A stretch of 64,000 nucleotides of DNA, taken from Poriferisodalis sp965208485. Lineage in GTDB: Bacteria; Actinomycetota; Acidimicrobiia; Acidimicrobiales; Poriferisodalaceae. The DNA lies in contig NZ_OZ242344.1 of the NCBI RefSeq assembly GCF_965208485.1, forward strand, positions 124,001-188,000. Reading direction: 5' to 3'. Positions 54,272 to 62,698 of this stretch are shown piece by piece. The translations under genes were made by a program, and so were the position numbers. Position 1 is the first letter of the stretch, and each line of letters starts with the position of its first letter. The notes under the pieces are model-generated. The model made no database searches. It had not been told where the DNA came from and saw only the letters and a program-made list of their open reading frames with translations.

Positions 54272-55563
54272 GCGGCGACGATTGGCCGCCGCCGCTGCCA
54301 CCGCGTGGCGAGGATGACGAGGCTCCGAATACTGGAACAAATGTCTTCGACATGTTTGCGTCCGCTGAGGAGGCGACGGCAGGTGCACCTGCATACGGTC
54401 CTCGGCCCGGTGCGCCCGGTGCTGAGCCTGCTGGGGCGACGTTCAGCGATCGTGCCGATCCACTGCCGGACGCTGAAAGCCCGCCAGAGAGACTCGCTGC
54501 TGTCTCATCGCAGCCGGAACACCGCAGTCGGCGGCGACGCAGCAAGCTGTTGGGCTGGATTGGCGGTGCGATTGTGGGTGTGTGGCTCGTCGCAATGCCG
54601 TTGACGAGTTCCGTTACTGAGTTCCGTGACGGCGCTGGCTTGGTGGTCACTGTGGTGGCAGTGCTTGGCGTGACCATCGCGACTGGCTTCGGAGGCGTGA
54701 TCAGCCTCGGCCACGGAGTATTCGTTGCGACAGGGGCATTCGGCACTGCGATCGCCGTCAACGACCTGAAGCTCTCGTGGATAGGGGCGGTCGTGCTGGG
54801 CGCGGCGATTGCAGGCGTGCTTGGCGCGTTGGTGGCGTTGCCGATGCTGCGAATCCGAGGCATCTATCTTGCCTTGGTAACGCTGGGTCTCGCCATGTCG
54901 TTTCAGCCGGTGGTGAAGCGATTTCCGGCCTTGACAGGCGGCGTGGGCGGCCGCGGTGTGGACTTGGAGGTCCTGCCGGCCTCTTGGCTTGGAACGAGCC
55001 GATGGGCGGTGGTCTGCTACCGCTATCTGATCTGTATCGCGGCCGTAGCCGTGGTGCTCTGGCTGACGCACAACCTCGTCAACAGCCGTGCCGGACGTGC
55101 CATGCGAGCAGTGCGCGACAACGAGACGGCTGCGGCGGTATACGGGGTCAACATCGTTTCGACGAGGGTGGCGACGTTCGCTGTCAGCGCTGCGGTGAGC
55201 GGGTTCGCAGGCGCGCTTGGCGTCGTGCTGGTGCCGTATGTCTCGCAAGAGTCGTATCCGCCGCAAGAATCGCTGCTTCTCTACGCGCTGGCAGTGCTGG
55301 GCGGGCTGCATTCTGTGTGGGGTGCCGTAGCAGCCGTGGCGATCCGCGAGGTCGCCGAGGTGCTCGGTGCTCAGCTTGCCCGCGTAGATGGCTTGGGGCC
55401 GCTGAGCGAGTTCTTTGATCTCCTCGCAGATGAGCGTTTCCTGTTCGCACTGGCGCTTGTTGCGCTGACGCTTCTGTTCCCCCACGGACTCACAGGCTCC
55501 GGGTCTCAGGGAGCGCGCCGGAGTGGCGGTCGCCATCGAGGAAGCAGATTGTTGCGCGATTGA
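54268..55563 (+). CDS. livM: Branched-chain amino-acid-type ABC permease, LivM type (second copy), with N-terminal tail
   Basis: 431 residues. The first ~95 residues are a Pro/Glu-rich cytoplasmic tail ending in a basic RSRRRRSK patch. The LivM core follows: GVISLGHGVFVATGAF, ALPMLRIRGIYLALVTLGLA, RAMRAVRDNETAAAVYGVNI and VLGGLHSVWGAVAAVAI. It pairs with the adjacent LivH. Translation is coupled by a GTGA overlap. Confidence 0.92.
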   Translation: MSGDDWPPPLPPRGEDDEAPNTGTNVFDMFASAEEATAGAPAYGPRPGAPGAEPAGATFSDRADPLPDAESPPERLAAVSSQPEHRSRRRRSKLLGWIGGAIVGVWLVAMPLTSSVTEFRDGAGLVVTVVAVLGVTIATGFGGVISLGHGVFVATGAFGTAIAVNDLKLSWIGAVVLGAAIAGVLGALVALPMLRIRGIYLALVTLGLAMSFQPVVKRFPALTGGVGGRGVDLEVLPASWLGTSRWAVVCYRYLICIAAVAVVLWLTHNLVNSRAGRAMRAVRDNETAAAVYGVNIVSTRVATFAVSAAVSGFAGALGVVLVPYVSQESYPPQESLLLYALAVLGGLHSVWGAVAAVAIREVAEVLGAQLARVDGLGPLSEFFDLLADERFLFALALVALTLLFPHGLTGSGSQGARRSGGRHRGSRLLRD

Positions 55564-55672
55564 CACACCGCGGCATCGCGCAGCTGAGTCAACGCGAACT
55601 AGCTTCGCGACGAATGGGGTGGCCCTCGGCGGGCCGCTGCATTCGTGCAAACACCTTCCAAGGAGGATTGAC

Positions 55673-57319
55673 ATGGCAAAAAGCCGGATTTGGCGCTTGC
55701 TAGCGCTGCTGTTCGCATTCTCACTCATCGCTGCCGCATGCGGCGGAGATGACGACGGAGACGGGGCGAGTAGGGACGAGACCGGTACCACGGCCGCACC
55801 AAGCGGCGGGGACGACATGGACGACATGGACGACATGGACGACATGGACGACATGGACGACATGGACGACATGGACGACATGGACGACATGGACGACATG
55901 GACGACATGGAGTTCGACCGCTCTACTCGTGAGGGGATCTTCGAAGAGAACGCCCACCGTCGTGCTCAGACGGTTGCCATGCTGACTGAGGGAATCGAGT
56001 CCGGCGAGTTCGGGGTCGGCAGCGATGGCATCCTGCGTGGTCCAGGCGGCTTCGAGATCGACATGAACGAGTGCCCCGACGACTGGTCCGATACCCACGG
56101 CATCACGGGCGATCAGATCCGGATCGGCCACACCACGGCTCAGTCCGGCACGCTGGCCGCCTACGGCGCGATCGCCAACGGCTGGGACAACTACCTTGAA
56201 TGGGTCAATGAGAACGACCCGATCATGGTCAACGGAACTCCGCGCGAAATCGAGCTGCTCGTCAAGGATGACGGCTACCAAGCCAATCTCACGATCGACT
56301 TCATCAACGAACTGATCGAGTCGGAGAACGTGTTCTCGATCCTCACGCTGGGGTCGCCGAACACGCTTGCTACCTATGACCAGCTCAACCAAGAGTGCAT
56401 TCCGCAGCCATTTGTGATGACCGGTCACCCGGCTTGGGGCGATCCCATGAACCACCCGTGGACCACCGGTCTGCAGCTCTCCTACGCGCTTGAAGCGGAC
56501 CTTTGGGGCGCTTGGATCGAGACCAATCTTGCGGATCAGCTCCCCGTCACTGTTGCGGCTTTGGTCATGGACAACGACTTCGGTCTGGCCTACGAGCTGG
56601 GCTTCGAACACTGGGTCGAACACAACCCCGATGTCGTGAGTGAATTCGTGCCCCAGCGCGTTGACCCTGCGTCTCCGACGTTCACGAACCAGATGACAAC
56701 CCTGAAGGCTGCCGATCCGCACGTTCTGATCTCCATGACCGCTGGCGCGCCCTGTGTGTCGGTGATTCAGGAAGCTGCCGCAAACGGCATGACCGAGGAA
56801 ATCTTGGGTCGCAACGGCGCGCTGTTCACGCCGTCAGTGTGCAAGGCGGTGGCGAACTACATGGCGCCCCCGGGCGAGGCTTCTGACGGCTGGTGGATCG
56901 TCGGCGGCGGTGCCAAGGACACCACCGACCCGACCTACACCGGCGAGCCGTTCATCACTTGGCTGAACGGGAACCTTGAGGCTGGCGGACTGGATCCGCT
57001 GAACTCCCTCAACGGCGTGGGCTACTTCTACGGCTACCCGTATGTCGAAGCGCTGCGCATTGCCGCTGAACTGCCAGATGGCCTGACAAGGACCAACTTC
57101 ATCCTTGCCGTGCGGTCGCTCAGCATCTACCACCCGCTGCTGTTCGATGGCATTGAAGCCGAGTTCAACGGCGCTGAGGATGCGTACTTCGTCGAAGGAA
57201 CCGACTACAGCCGGTTCGACTACGACAACCAGTCGTGGGTCGTCGTCGGTGACACCATCGACTTCAACGGCGAGTCGCCGCTGTGCGCCTTCGACAGGGA
57301 CGCGAACGCCTGCGGCTAG
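55673..57319 (+). CDS. Branched-chain amino-acid-type ABC transporter, substrate-binding lipoprotein
   Basis: 548 residues from the ATG behind AAGGAGG. The signal peptide ends in lipobox IAAAC; an acidic Gly/Asp linker and eleven DDM repeats follow; the type-I periplasmic-binding fold then starts with ITGDQIRIGHTTAQSGTLAAYG. Its length is well above a standard LivJ/K (about 370), in part from the linker and an N-terminal spacer. Related proteins bind amino acids, urea or amides. It ends the operon, upstream of a strong hairpin. Confidence 0.92.
   Translation: MAKSRIWRLLALLFAFSLIAAACGGDDDGDGASRDETGTTAAPSGGDDMDDMDDMDDMDDMDDMDDMDDMDDMDDMDDMEFDRSTREGIFEENAHRRAQTVAMLTEGIESGEFGVGSDGILRGPGGFEIDMNECPDDWSDTHGITGDQIRIGHTTAQSGTLAAYGAIANGWDNYLEWVNENDPIMVNGTPREIELLVKDDGYQANLTIDFINELIESENVFSILTLGSPNTLATYDQLNQECIPQPFVMTGHPAWGDPMNHPWTTGLQLSYALEADLWGAWIETNLADQLPVTVAALVMDNDFGLAYELGFEHWVEHNPDVVSEFVPQRVDPASPTFTNQMTTLKAADPHVLISMTAGAPCVSVIQEAAANGMTEEILGRNGALFTPSVCKAVANYMAPPGEASDGWWIVGGGAKDTTDPTYTGEPFITWLNGNLEAGGLDPLNSLNGVGYFYGYPYVEALRIAAELPDGLTRTNFILAVRSLSIYHPLLFDGIEAEFNGAEDAYFVEGTDYSRFDYDNQSWVVVGDTIDFNGESPLCAFDRDANACG
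55811..55909 (+). repeat. 9-bp minisatellite (GACGACATG) x 11
   Basis: Eleven exact copies of GACGACATG encode eleven Asp-Asp-Met units just after the lipid-attachment region. The lack of any third-position drift suggests recent expansion or strong selection on the DNA sequence itself. Confidence 0.95.
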
Positions 57320-57369
57320 GCAGGTCTCGCCTTTAGCTAACAGGGCTGACCTGCGGGTCAGCGAGAAGA

Positions 57370-57399
57370 GGGGCCGGCGGGCAACCACCCGCCGGCCCC
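57370..57399. terminator. Strong hairpin between convergent genes
   Basis: A perfect 12-bp stem (GGGGCCGGCGGG / CCCGCCGGCCCC) with a 6-base loop lies between the binding-protein gene and the convergent deacetylase gene. No long T-run follows on either strand, so it may act as a bidirectional or factor-assisted terminator. Confidence 0.65.
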
Positions 57400-57433
57400 C
57401 TTCGCGTCCGCCAGAGCTGAGGCTGCCCGCCTG

Positions 57434-58327
57434 CTACTCGATGCCAAGTTGGCGGCCGGCCCGCCAGGCCTCGGCCACGTCGCACATGCGGGTGTAGCTC
57501 ACGCCGAGATCGGTCATCTGGGAGATCCAGCGTTCCATCTCGTACAGGCGTCCGCCGCGCCCGATTGCCTGGGGATGGAAGGTGACGGTGCACACGCCGT
57601 GCTGTACCTCGCTGGTCATCCACTTCACATCCGAGAGAAACCCGTCAAACATGGCGCCGGGGTTCTCGAGTCCGGGCAGGATTGTGTTCTTGAACGTCAC
57701 GAACTCGAGGTGCACGTAGTCGTCGAGGTGCCAGCTGAACGGCAGCTCGACCAGATCGACTTGGGGACCGAACTCCATCGGGCCGTCCGGGGGGAACTGG
57801 TCGCCGGTCCGCAGCCAGTACGGCGCGTAATCATGACCCATCAGCGACGAGTCGTAGCTGAGGCCGTATTCGAGGAGCAGGTCGATGGTCCACGGATTGA
57901 TGTCGCCCGACGGGGCCCGGTAGCCCCTCGGCGGAACCCCCGTCAGCGACTCGACCTGCGCGTACGTCCGCTCGAGGATGGCGCGCTCGTCGTCCTCGCT
58001 GAGCCGGGAATTGTGCTCGTGGGCGTAGCCGTGCAGCCCGACTTCGCAGCCGGCGTCGACGATCATCTTGGCGGCGTCGGGATAGGTGTCGATCGAGTGA
58101 CCCGGAATGAAGAAGGTGCACCCGATGTCGTGACGAGCCAGCAGCTTGAGGATCCGCGGCACCGCAACTGAGCCGAACTCGCCACGCGAGATGGGGGTCG
58201 GGGTGGTCTGGCGGCGGGCGATCCACAATGACGGTCCGTCGAAGTCGAAGGTGAGGCAGACGTAGCCCGTCGAGTTGTCCGGGATCGCCGCGGCGCTCCG
58301 TCCGTTCTCGCTCTGCCCGTTGGCCAT
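57434..58327 (-). CDS. Polysaccharide deacetylase family protein
   Basis: 297 residues from the ATG at 58327. NodB-homology motifs: CLTFDFDG (first Asp/Asp), HGYAHEHNS (metal histidines), RGYRAPSGDINP and late TVTFHPQAIGRG. It has no signal peptide. This pattern is close to the cytosolic PuuE/HpPgdA-like group, which includes allantoinase-like and cyclic-imide hydrolases, so a small-molecule amide may be the substrate rather than a polysaccharide. Confidence 0.88.
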   Translation of the reverse strand: MANGQSENGRSAAAIPDNSTGYVCLTFDFDGPSLWIARRQTTPTPISRGEFGSVAVPRILKLLARHDIGCTFFIPGHSIDTYPDAAKMIVDAGCEVGLHGYAHEHNSRLSEDDERAILERTYAQVESLTGVPPRGYRAPSGDINPWTIDLLLEYGLSYDSSLMGHDYAPYWLRTGDQFPPDGPMEFGPQVDLVELPFSWHLDDYVHLEFVTFKNTILPGLENPGAMFDGFLSDVKWMTSEVQHGVCTVTFHPQAIGRGGRLYEMERWISQMTDLGVSYTRMCDVAEAWRAGRQLGIE

Positions 58328-58435
58328 CGTGCATCCCCCTGTGCTGGGTCGCCCCGGTGCGGCGCCCGCGTGCCGTTCTAGCCCAACTGCTCCGATCTCG
58401 TCGCAGCGCAGGCGGGCCATAGGCTCGGCCGCGGT

Positions 58436-60031
58436 ATGAGGAAGCTGATCTGCGTGCTGTTGGCAGCGACTGTGCTCTTGGCTGCGTGCTCGTCGACTGC
58501 GTCGCAAGTGGCTCTCGCACCGGCCCCGGAACCGACGACGCGCGTGCCGGCCGACGGTCCCGCGGACGAGTCGGCTGCTCAGCCAGACAGGTCATCGGCT
58601 ACGGCGTCCCCGACAGCTCAGCCGACGCCCACGACCCAGCCGTTCATTCCGGATACCTCGGACGGTCGTCCGTTCCTGGAACTCAACCTTGAGGAGAAGA
58701 TCGACGAGTTTCTCGTGAACTCGAACACGACGTTTGCCGCCAACGTCGCAGCTGAGATGGGTCAGACAGGTCAGCGGCACTGGGTTCCCTGGCTTCTCGA
58801 CATCCTGCGGATCGGCGGTGCGAACTACGTCGCGCGGGCATCGATGCGGGCGCTGCAGACACTGACGGGAGTCGAGAGCTCTCAAGACCCCAGCACCGAC
58901 TACGTGATCTACGGCTCGTGGTCCCGATCCAACGACATCCATCCAGGAGCGGGCTACGAGACCTGGAAGCGGACCTTGTATGGGAAGATCGTCGACGGCC
59001 AGTACGACAGGCTGCTGGGCCAAGTCAGCGATCCTGTAACGCTGGCAGCCATCCAGTGGGGCGGGGTGCGCCGGGGCGGCATCCCCGAGCTGAACAACCC
59101 TGAGCGCCTGACCCCCGCTCAGGCCGACTTCATGACGCCTGAAGAACTGGTGCTGGGCTTCGTCATCGGCGGCGAAGCCGGTGTCTACCCCGTCAGATTC
59201 CTAGCGCGTCACGAGCTTGCCAACGATGTCGTCGGCGGCGTGCCGGTGGTGCTCGGCTACTGCACGCTGTGTCTGACAGCGCTGATGTTCGACCGGCGGC
59301 TGCCGAACGGGGACGTGCTCACGTTCCAGACATCGGGCTTGCTCATGGACTCGAACAAGATCATGATCGACAACGAGACCGAGAGCCTCTGGAATCATCT
59401 CTCGGGCACGGCCTTCGCGGGGCCGCTGGCGGGCACCAGGCTCGAGCAGTACCCGATTGCTACGGCGCGCTGGTCGGACTGGCTGGCCGATCACCCCGGC
59501 ACGTTCACGTTGGCTACGCCGTTGCCGACATACTTCCCGGAGACGCCCGAGCGTCAGTCGATCGCGTACGACTACACGCCCGGCGCTGCGTACCGCTCGT
59601 ACTACTCCAGCGAGGATCTGTGGTTCCCGACTTTCGAGACGCCCGAGGTGTTCGCGCTCAAGGAGGAGGTGGTGACGGTCGATCGCGGCGAGCATGCCCT
59701 GGCGCTGGGACTTGCTGCGCTGTCGGGGGAGGACCCGTTCGTGTACGTCCTCGGCGCCGAGCCGCTCGTGATCGTGCCCAACCCGGGCGGCGCCCGCGTC
59801 TACAGCGCTGCAGACGTCGATGGCATCCCGGCCGTCCCATGGCGTCACGGTGCGGCCGTCGAGGTGGCCCTTGGCGGTGTCGGACACGATGAACTGCGCG
59901 TCAACGGTGTCGACGGGCGCAACCGGATCGATGTCAGGCTGCCGCGCATCGTGTCTTCGCAGTCGTTCTGGTTCGCCTGGTACGGCCTGCATCCCGACAC
60001 CGAGATCTGGCCGCCGGTCGACAGGGGCTAG
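58436..60031 (+). CDS. DUF3179 domain lipoprotein
   Basis: 531 residues. The signal peptide ends in lipobox LLAAC; a Pro/Thr-rich linker follows. The middle and C-terminal parts are DUF3179: NDVVGGVPVVLGYCTLCLTALMFDR near 255, FQTSGLLMDSNKIMIDNETESLWNH and the Cys-x-x-Cys (CTLC), which might be redox- or metal-active. Function of the domain is unknown; it often occurs in surface proteins of marine bacteria. It is divergent from the deacetylase, 108 bases away. Confidence 0.85.
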   Translation: MRKLICVLLAATVLLAACSSTASQVALAPAPEPTTRVPADGPADESAAQPDRSSATASPTAQPTPTTQPFIPDTSDGRPFLELNLEEKIDEFLVNSNTTFAANVAAEMGQTGQRHWVPWLLDILRIGGANYVARASMRALQTLTGVESSQDPSTDYVIYGSWSRSNDIHPGAGYETWKRTLYGKIVDGQYDRLLGQVSDPVTLAAIQWGGVRRGGIPELNNPERLTPAQADFMTPEELVLGFVIGGEAGVYPVRFLARHELANDVVGGVPVVLGYCTLCLTALMFDRRLPNGDVLTFQTSGLLMDSNKIMIDNETESLWNHLSGTAFAGPLAGTRLEQYPIATARWSDWLADHPGTFTLATPLPTYFPETPERQSIAYDYTPGAAYRSYYSSEDLWFPTFETPEVFALKEEVVTVDRGEHALALGLAALSGEDPFVYVLGAEPLVIVPNPGGARVYSAADVDGIPAVPWRHGAAVEVALGGVGHDELRVNGVDGRNRIDVRLPRIVSSQSFWFAWYGLHPDTEIWPPVDRG

Positions 60032-60204
60032 CACGTCGGCACCGACCCTGAAGCTGTGTGCGAGCGGTTTGGTCAACTATGTCGCTGTGAAGCCAACCGG
60101 AATCCGCTGACCATCGCCGCCGGACACGCCTACACCGGTTTACTGTAGTGGTGAACTCCGGCACGGCTGTGATCCGGCCGTGCCCCGCAGTCAGAGGAAC
60201 CCTT

Positions 60205-60390
60205 ATGGCCGAAATGGTTCACATGCTCCTGCCTATCGATGCTGACGACCCCGAGGCGCTGCAATTCGTCGCCCGGCAGGCGCAGCGCTGTGCTGATCGC
60301 AGCAGGGCCGCCGGCGATGTGGGCGTCGGGACGGAAGAAGAGCTACGAGCGGTTTTTGAGGAACGTGGCTGGGCTGTCAATAGCCGGTGA
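60205..60390 (+). CDS. Small protein of unknown function
   Basis: 61 residues: MAEMVHMLLPIDADDPEALQ at the start, then an acidic helix ending EEELRAVFEERGWAV. There is no membrane segment. Its 3' end overlaps the next open frame by 26 bases. I recognise no family. Confidence 0.45.
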   Translation: MAEMVHMLLPIDADDPEALQFVARQAQRCADRSRAAGDVGVGTEEELRAVFEERGWAVNSR

Positions 60391-60673
60391 GCAATGGCGC
60401 TGGCTGTCTCTGAGAGAAGTGCTCGACGCATGGGAACCGCTGCTCCCTGACATCGAAACGACCGACTTGTTTCGGCTGTTGTTGGAGGTATCCGATTTGC
60501 CGCTCGAAGAAATGCCCGGCGCGCCGATGGGGCCGGCCGAATCGATAGTTCGCACCAGTACCGGCTACGGCTTGGAGATCGCGTACGTGGTGATACACCC
60601 CATCGAGGAGTACGGCCTGCGCTTGGTGAACATCCGGCAGGTGGATGACGACGGGCCCCGCTCGAGTTCTTGA
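60365..60673 (+). CDS. Small protein of unknown function
   Basis: 102 residues from a GTG at 60365, inside the end of the preceding small gene. The composition is protein-like: WRWLSLREVLDAWEPLLPDI near 10, then DLFRLLLEVSDLPLEEMPGAP and a beta-rich end. The pair might be a two-component module or a single gene split by a frame change: the first protein's end (EERGWAVNSR) runs straight into the second frame. No family recognised. Confidence 0.5.
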   Translation: MAGLSIAGEQWRWLSLREVLDAWEPLLPDIETTDLFRLLLEVSDLPLEEMPGAPMGPAESIVRTSTGYGLEIAYVVIHPIEEYGLRLVNIRQVDDDGPRSSS

Positions 60674-60746
60674 CAACTCGCAGGCGCTGGTTCACCAGGT
60701 GTGAGCTTGGGGGCCGTGGCTATGCTGACTCCTCGCATCTTGACCG

Positions 60747-60819
60747 GCCCCCATCGTCTAGCGGCCAAGGACACCACCCTCTCAAGGTGGCGGCACGGGT
60801 TCGAATCCCGTTGGGGGTG
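60747..60819 (+). tRNA. tRNA-Glu (CTC)
   Basis: Acceptor GCCCCCA/TGGGGGT (terminal G-T), anticodon stem CCACC/GGTGG with loop CTCTCAA (anticodon CTC), T-arm ACGGG-TTCGAAT-CCCGT and discriminator G. No encoded CCA: GCT follows the T-arm side. Confidence 0.95.
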
Positions 60820-60967
60820 CTCGTGGCCGCTCGGCGCATCGGACCGCAATCACGGTGATACCCGACCGCTTCGCTGCAGCGATCAGCCCGGCGTCTCGAT
60901 CTGTGCGCATGTGCTCTACAGGCTGCCCGCCGAGAGGATGCTGACCGGAGGATGCTGACCGCTCCCG

Positions 60968-62608
60968 ATGAGTCCTGAGCTTACTTCGAGCCAAGCGTCG
61001 GACTGGCGCCGACACCTGCTGACCGGCTGGGGCGCTGGCGATGTCGACTTGTCGGCTGGCGGCACACTGCCCGCGGTGTGGTCGAGGCGCTGGCGCGCTG
61101 ACCCCGGGCGCACGGTGGTGTGGGATGCAGAGGCGGGTTGGGTGACCGGCGCCAAGCTGCTCGAGCTTGCACAGCAAGTGGCGTGGCGGCTTGCCGCAGC
61201 CGGGGTGCAAGCCGGTGATCGCGTGCTGATGAGCGGTCCGTCGTCGGCCCGACTCGTTGCTGTGCACACGGCGCTGCTGGGGATCGGAGCGGTGGTGGTC
61301 CCGCTGAACGGCGCATACCGCGCCGACGAGGTTCGCAATGTCGTGGCGGACTGCCGTCCTTCGGCGGCTCTGATCGAAGACGTCGGCAGCCTTGGCGAGT
61401 GGAAGCGGTGGATCACGTCAGCGGACTCAGCGGTGCTGACTGACGACTTCGATGCTGCCGAATTGGGCGATGTCGGCGGTGGTGGCAGCAGTGCTGCTGG
61501 CACTCTCGACTTCGCGGAGCAGGTTCGCTTGCGCCGGGGCGATGACCCCGCGCTCATCGGCTACACGTCTGGTACGACCGGACGCCCGAAGGGAGCGGTG
61601 CTGTCCCACGCCAACCTGCTGGCGGCAGTGCGGGCGTTGGAGCTGGCGTGGCGATGGACAGACGACGACGTGCTGGTGCTGGCGCTGCCGCTGTTCCACA
61701 TGCATGGTCTCGGAGTCGGTCTGCACGGCACGCTCACCGTGGGCGCGCGGGCCGTGCTGCTGCCGGCATTCCATCCCGACGCCGTCTTCGACGCGATTGC
61801 TGGCTTCGATGGGTCTTTTGGGCACCAGGCCACGATGTTCTTCGGCGTGCCGACCATGTACTCACGGCTGGTGGCCTCGCCGCGTGCCGCAGAGCTGTCG
61901 GCGCTGCGGTTGTGCGTATCGGGTTCGGCACCCATGCCTGCCGAGCTGCACGATGCGGTGCGGGAGGCCAGCGGCCAGCACGTCATCGAGCGCTATGGCA
62001 TGACCGAAACCGTGATGCTGGTGTCGAACCCCCATGACGAGCCGAGGCGAGCCGGCACGGTGGGATTCCCGCTGCCAGGCGTGGAAATCCGCCTCGATGC
62101 GCTCGACGCTGTCGATGCCGACGATGACGAGCGCGGCCCAGCAGTCTCCGATGGCGCTGCGGAGATCCTGGTGCGGGGTCCCAACGTGTTCGCTGGCTAC
62201 TGGGAGCGGCCTGACGCCAATGCAGCGTCGTTCGACGACGGCTGGTTCCGCACCGGCGATCTCGGTGAATGGGACGACGGCTACCTGCGCATCGTCGGAC
62301 GGGCCAAGGAGCTCATCATCTGCGGCGGCTTCAACGTGTACCCCCGCGAGGTCGAGGAAGTCATCGCCTCGCATCCCGATGTGCGCGAGTGCGCCGTCGC
62401 GGGCGAACCCGACCCCGAGTGGGGCGAGGTGGTGGTCGCCTATGTGGTCGCCGACCGGGATTTCGACGACGATGAGCTGAAGGACTTCGTCGGCGAGCGC
62501 CTCGCGTACTACAAGCGTCCCCGCCGCACCTACCGCATCGCAGCCTTGCCCCGCAATGCGCTCGGCAAGGTGCAGCGGCATCACCTCACTGCACACGGCC
62601 GCCGCTGA
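60968..62608 (+). CDS. Acyl-CoA synthetase (AMP-binding)
   Basis: 546 residues of the ANL superfamily. P-loop-like A3 motif GYTSGTTGRPKGAVLSH near 198, A5 YGMTET near 340, A7 GWFRTGDLGEWDDGY and A8/A10 region GRAKELIICGGFNVYPREVEE, with the catalytic lysine in NALGKVQRHHL. It activates a carboxylic acid, probably a fatty or dicarboxylic acid, to its CoA thioester; malonyl-CoA synthetases look similar. No signal peptide. Confidence 0.92.
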   Translation: MSPELTSSQASDWRRHLLTGWGAGDVDLSAGGTLPAVWSRRWRADPGRTVVWDAEAGWVTGAKLLELAQQVAWRLAAAGVQAGDRVLMSGPSSARLVAVHTALLGIGAVVVPLNGAYRADEVRNVVADCRPSAALIEDVGSLGEWKRWITSADSAVLTDDFDAAELGDVGGGGSSAAGTLDFAEQVRLRRGDDPALIGYTSGTTGRPKGAVLSHANLLAAVRALELAWRWTDDDVLVLALPLFHMHGLGVGLHGTLTVGARAVLLPAFHPDAVFDAIAGFDGSFGHQATMFFGVPTMYSRLVASPRAAELSALRLCVSGSAPMPAELHDAVREASGQHVIERYGMTETVMLVSNPHDEPRRAGTVGFPLPGVEIRLDALDAVDADDDERGPAVSDGAAEILVRGPNVFAGYWERPDANAASFDDGWFRTGDLGEWDDGYLRIVGRAKELIICGGFNVYPREVEEVIASHPDVRECAVAGEPDPEWGEVVVAYVVADRDFDDDELKDFVGERLAYYKRPRRTYRIAALPRNALGKVQRHHLTAHGRR

Positions 62609-62698
62609 GGAGGCCATTCCGGCAACGCCGCCCGCGGGTGCCGTTCTCGAACCTCGGGGTCGTCTGCGGGCTGCGCATCTGACACCCTTGTATACGGG

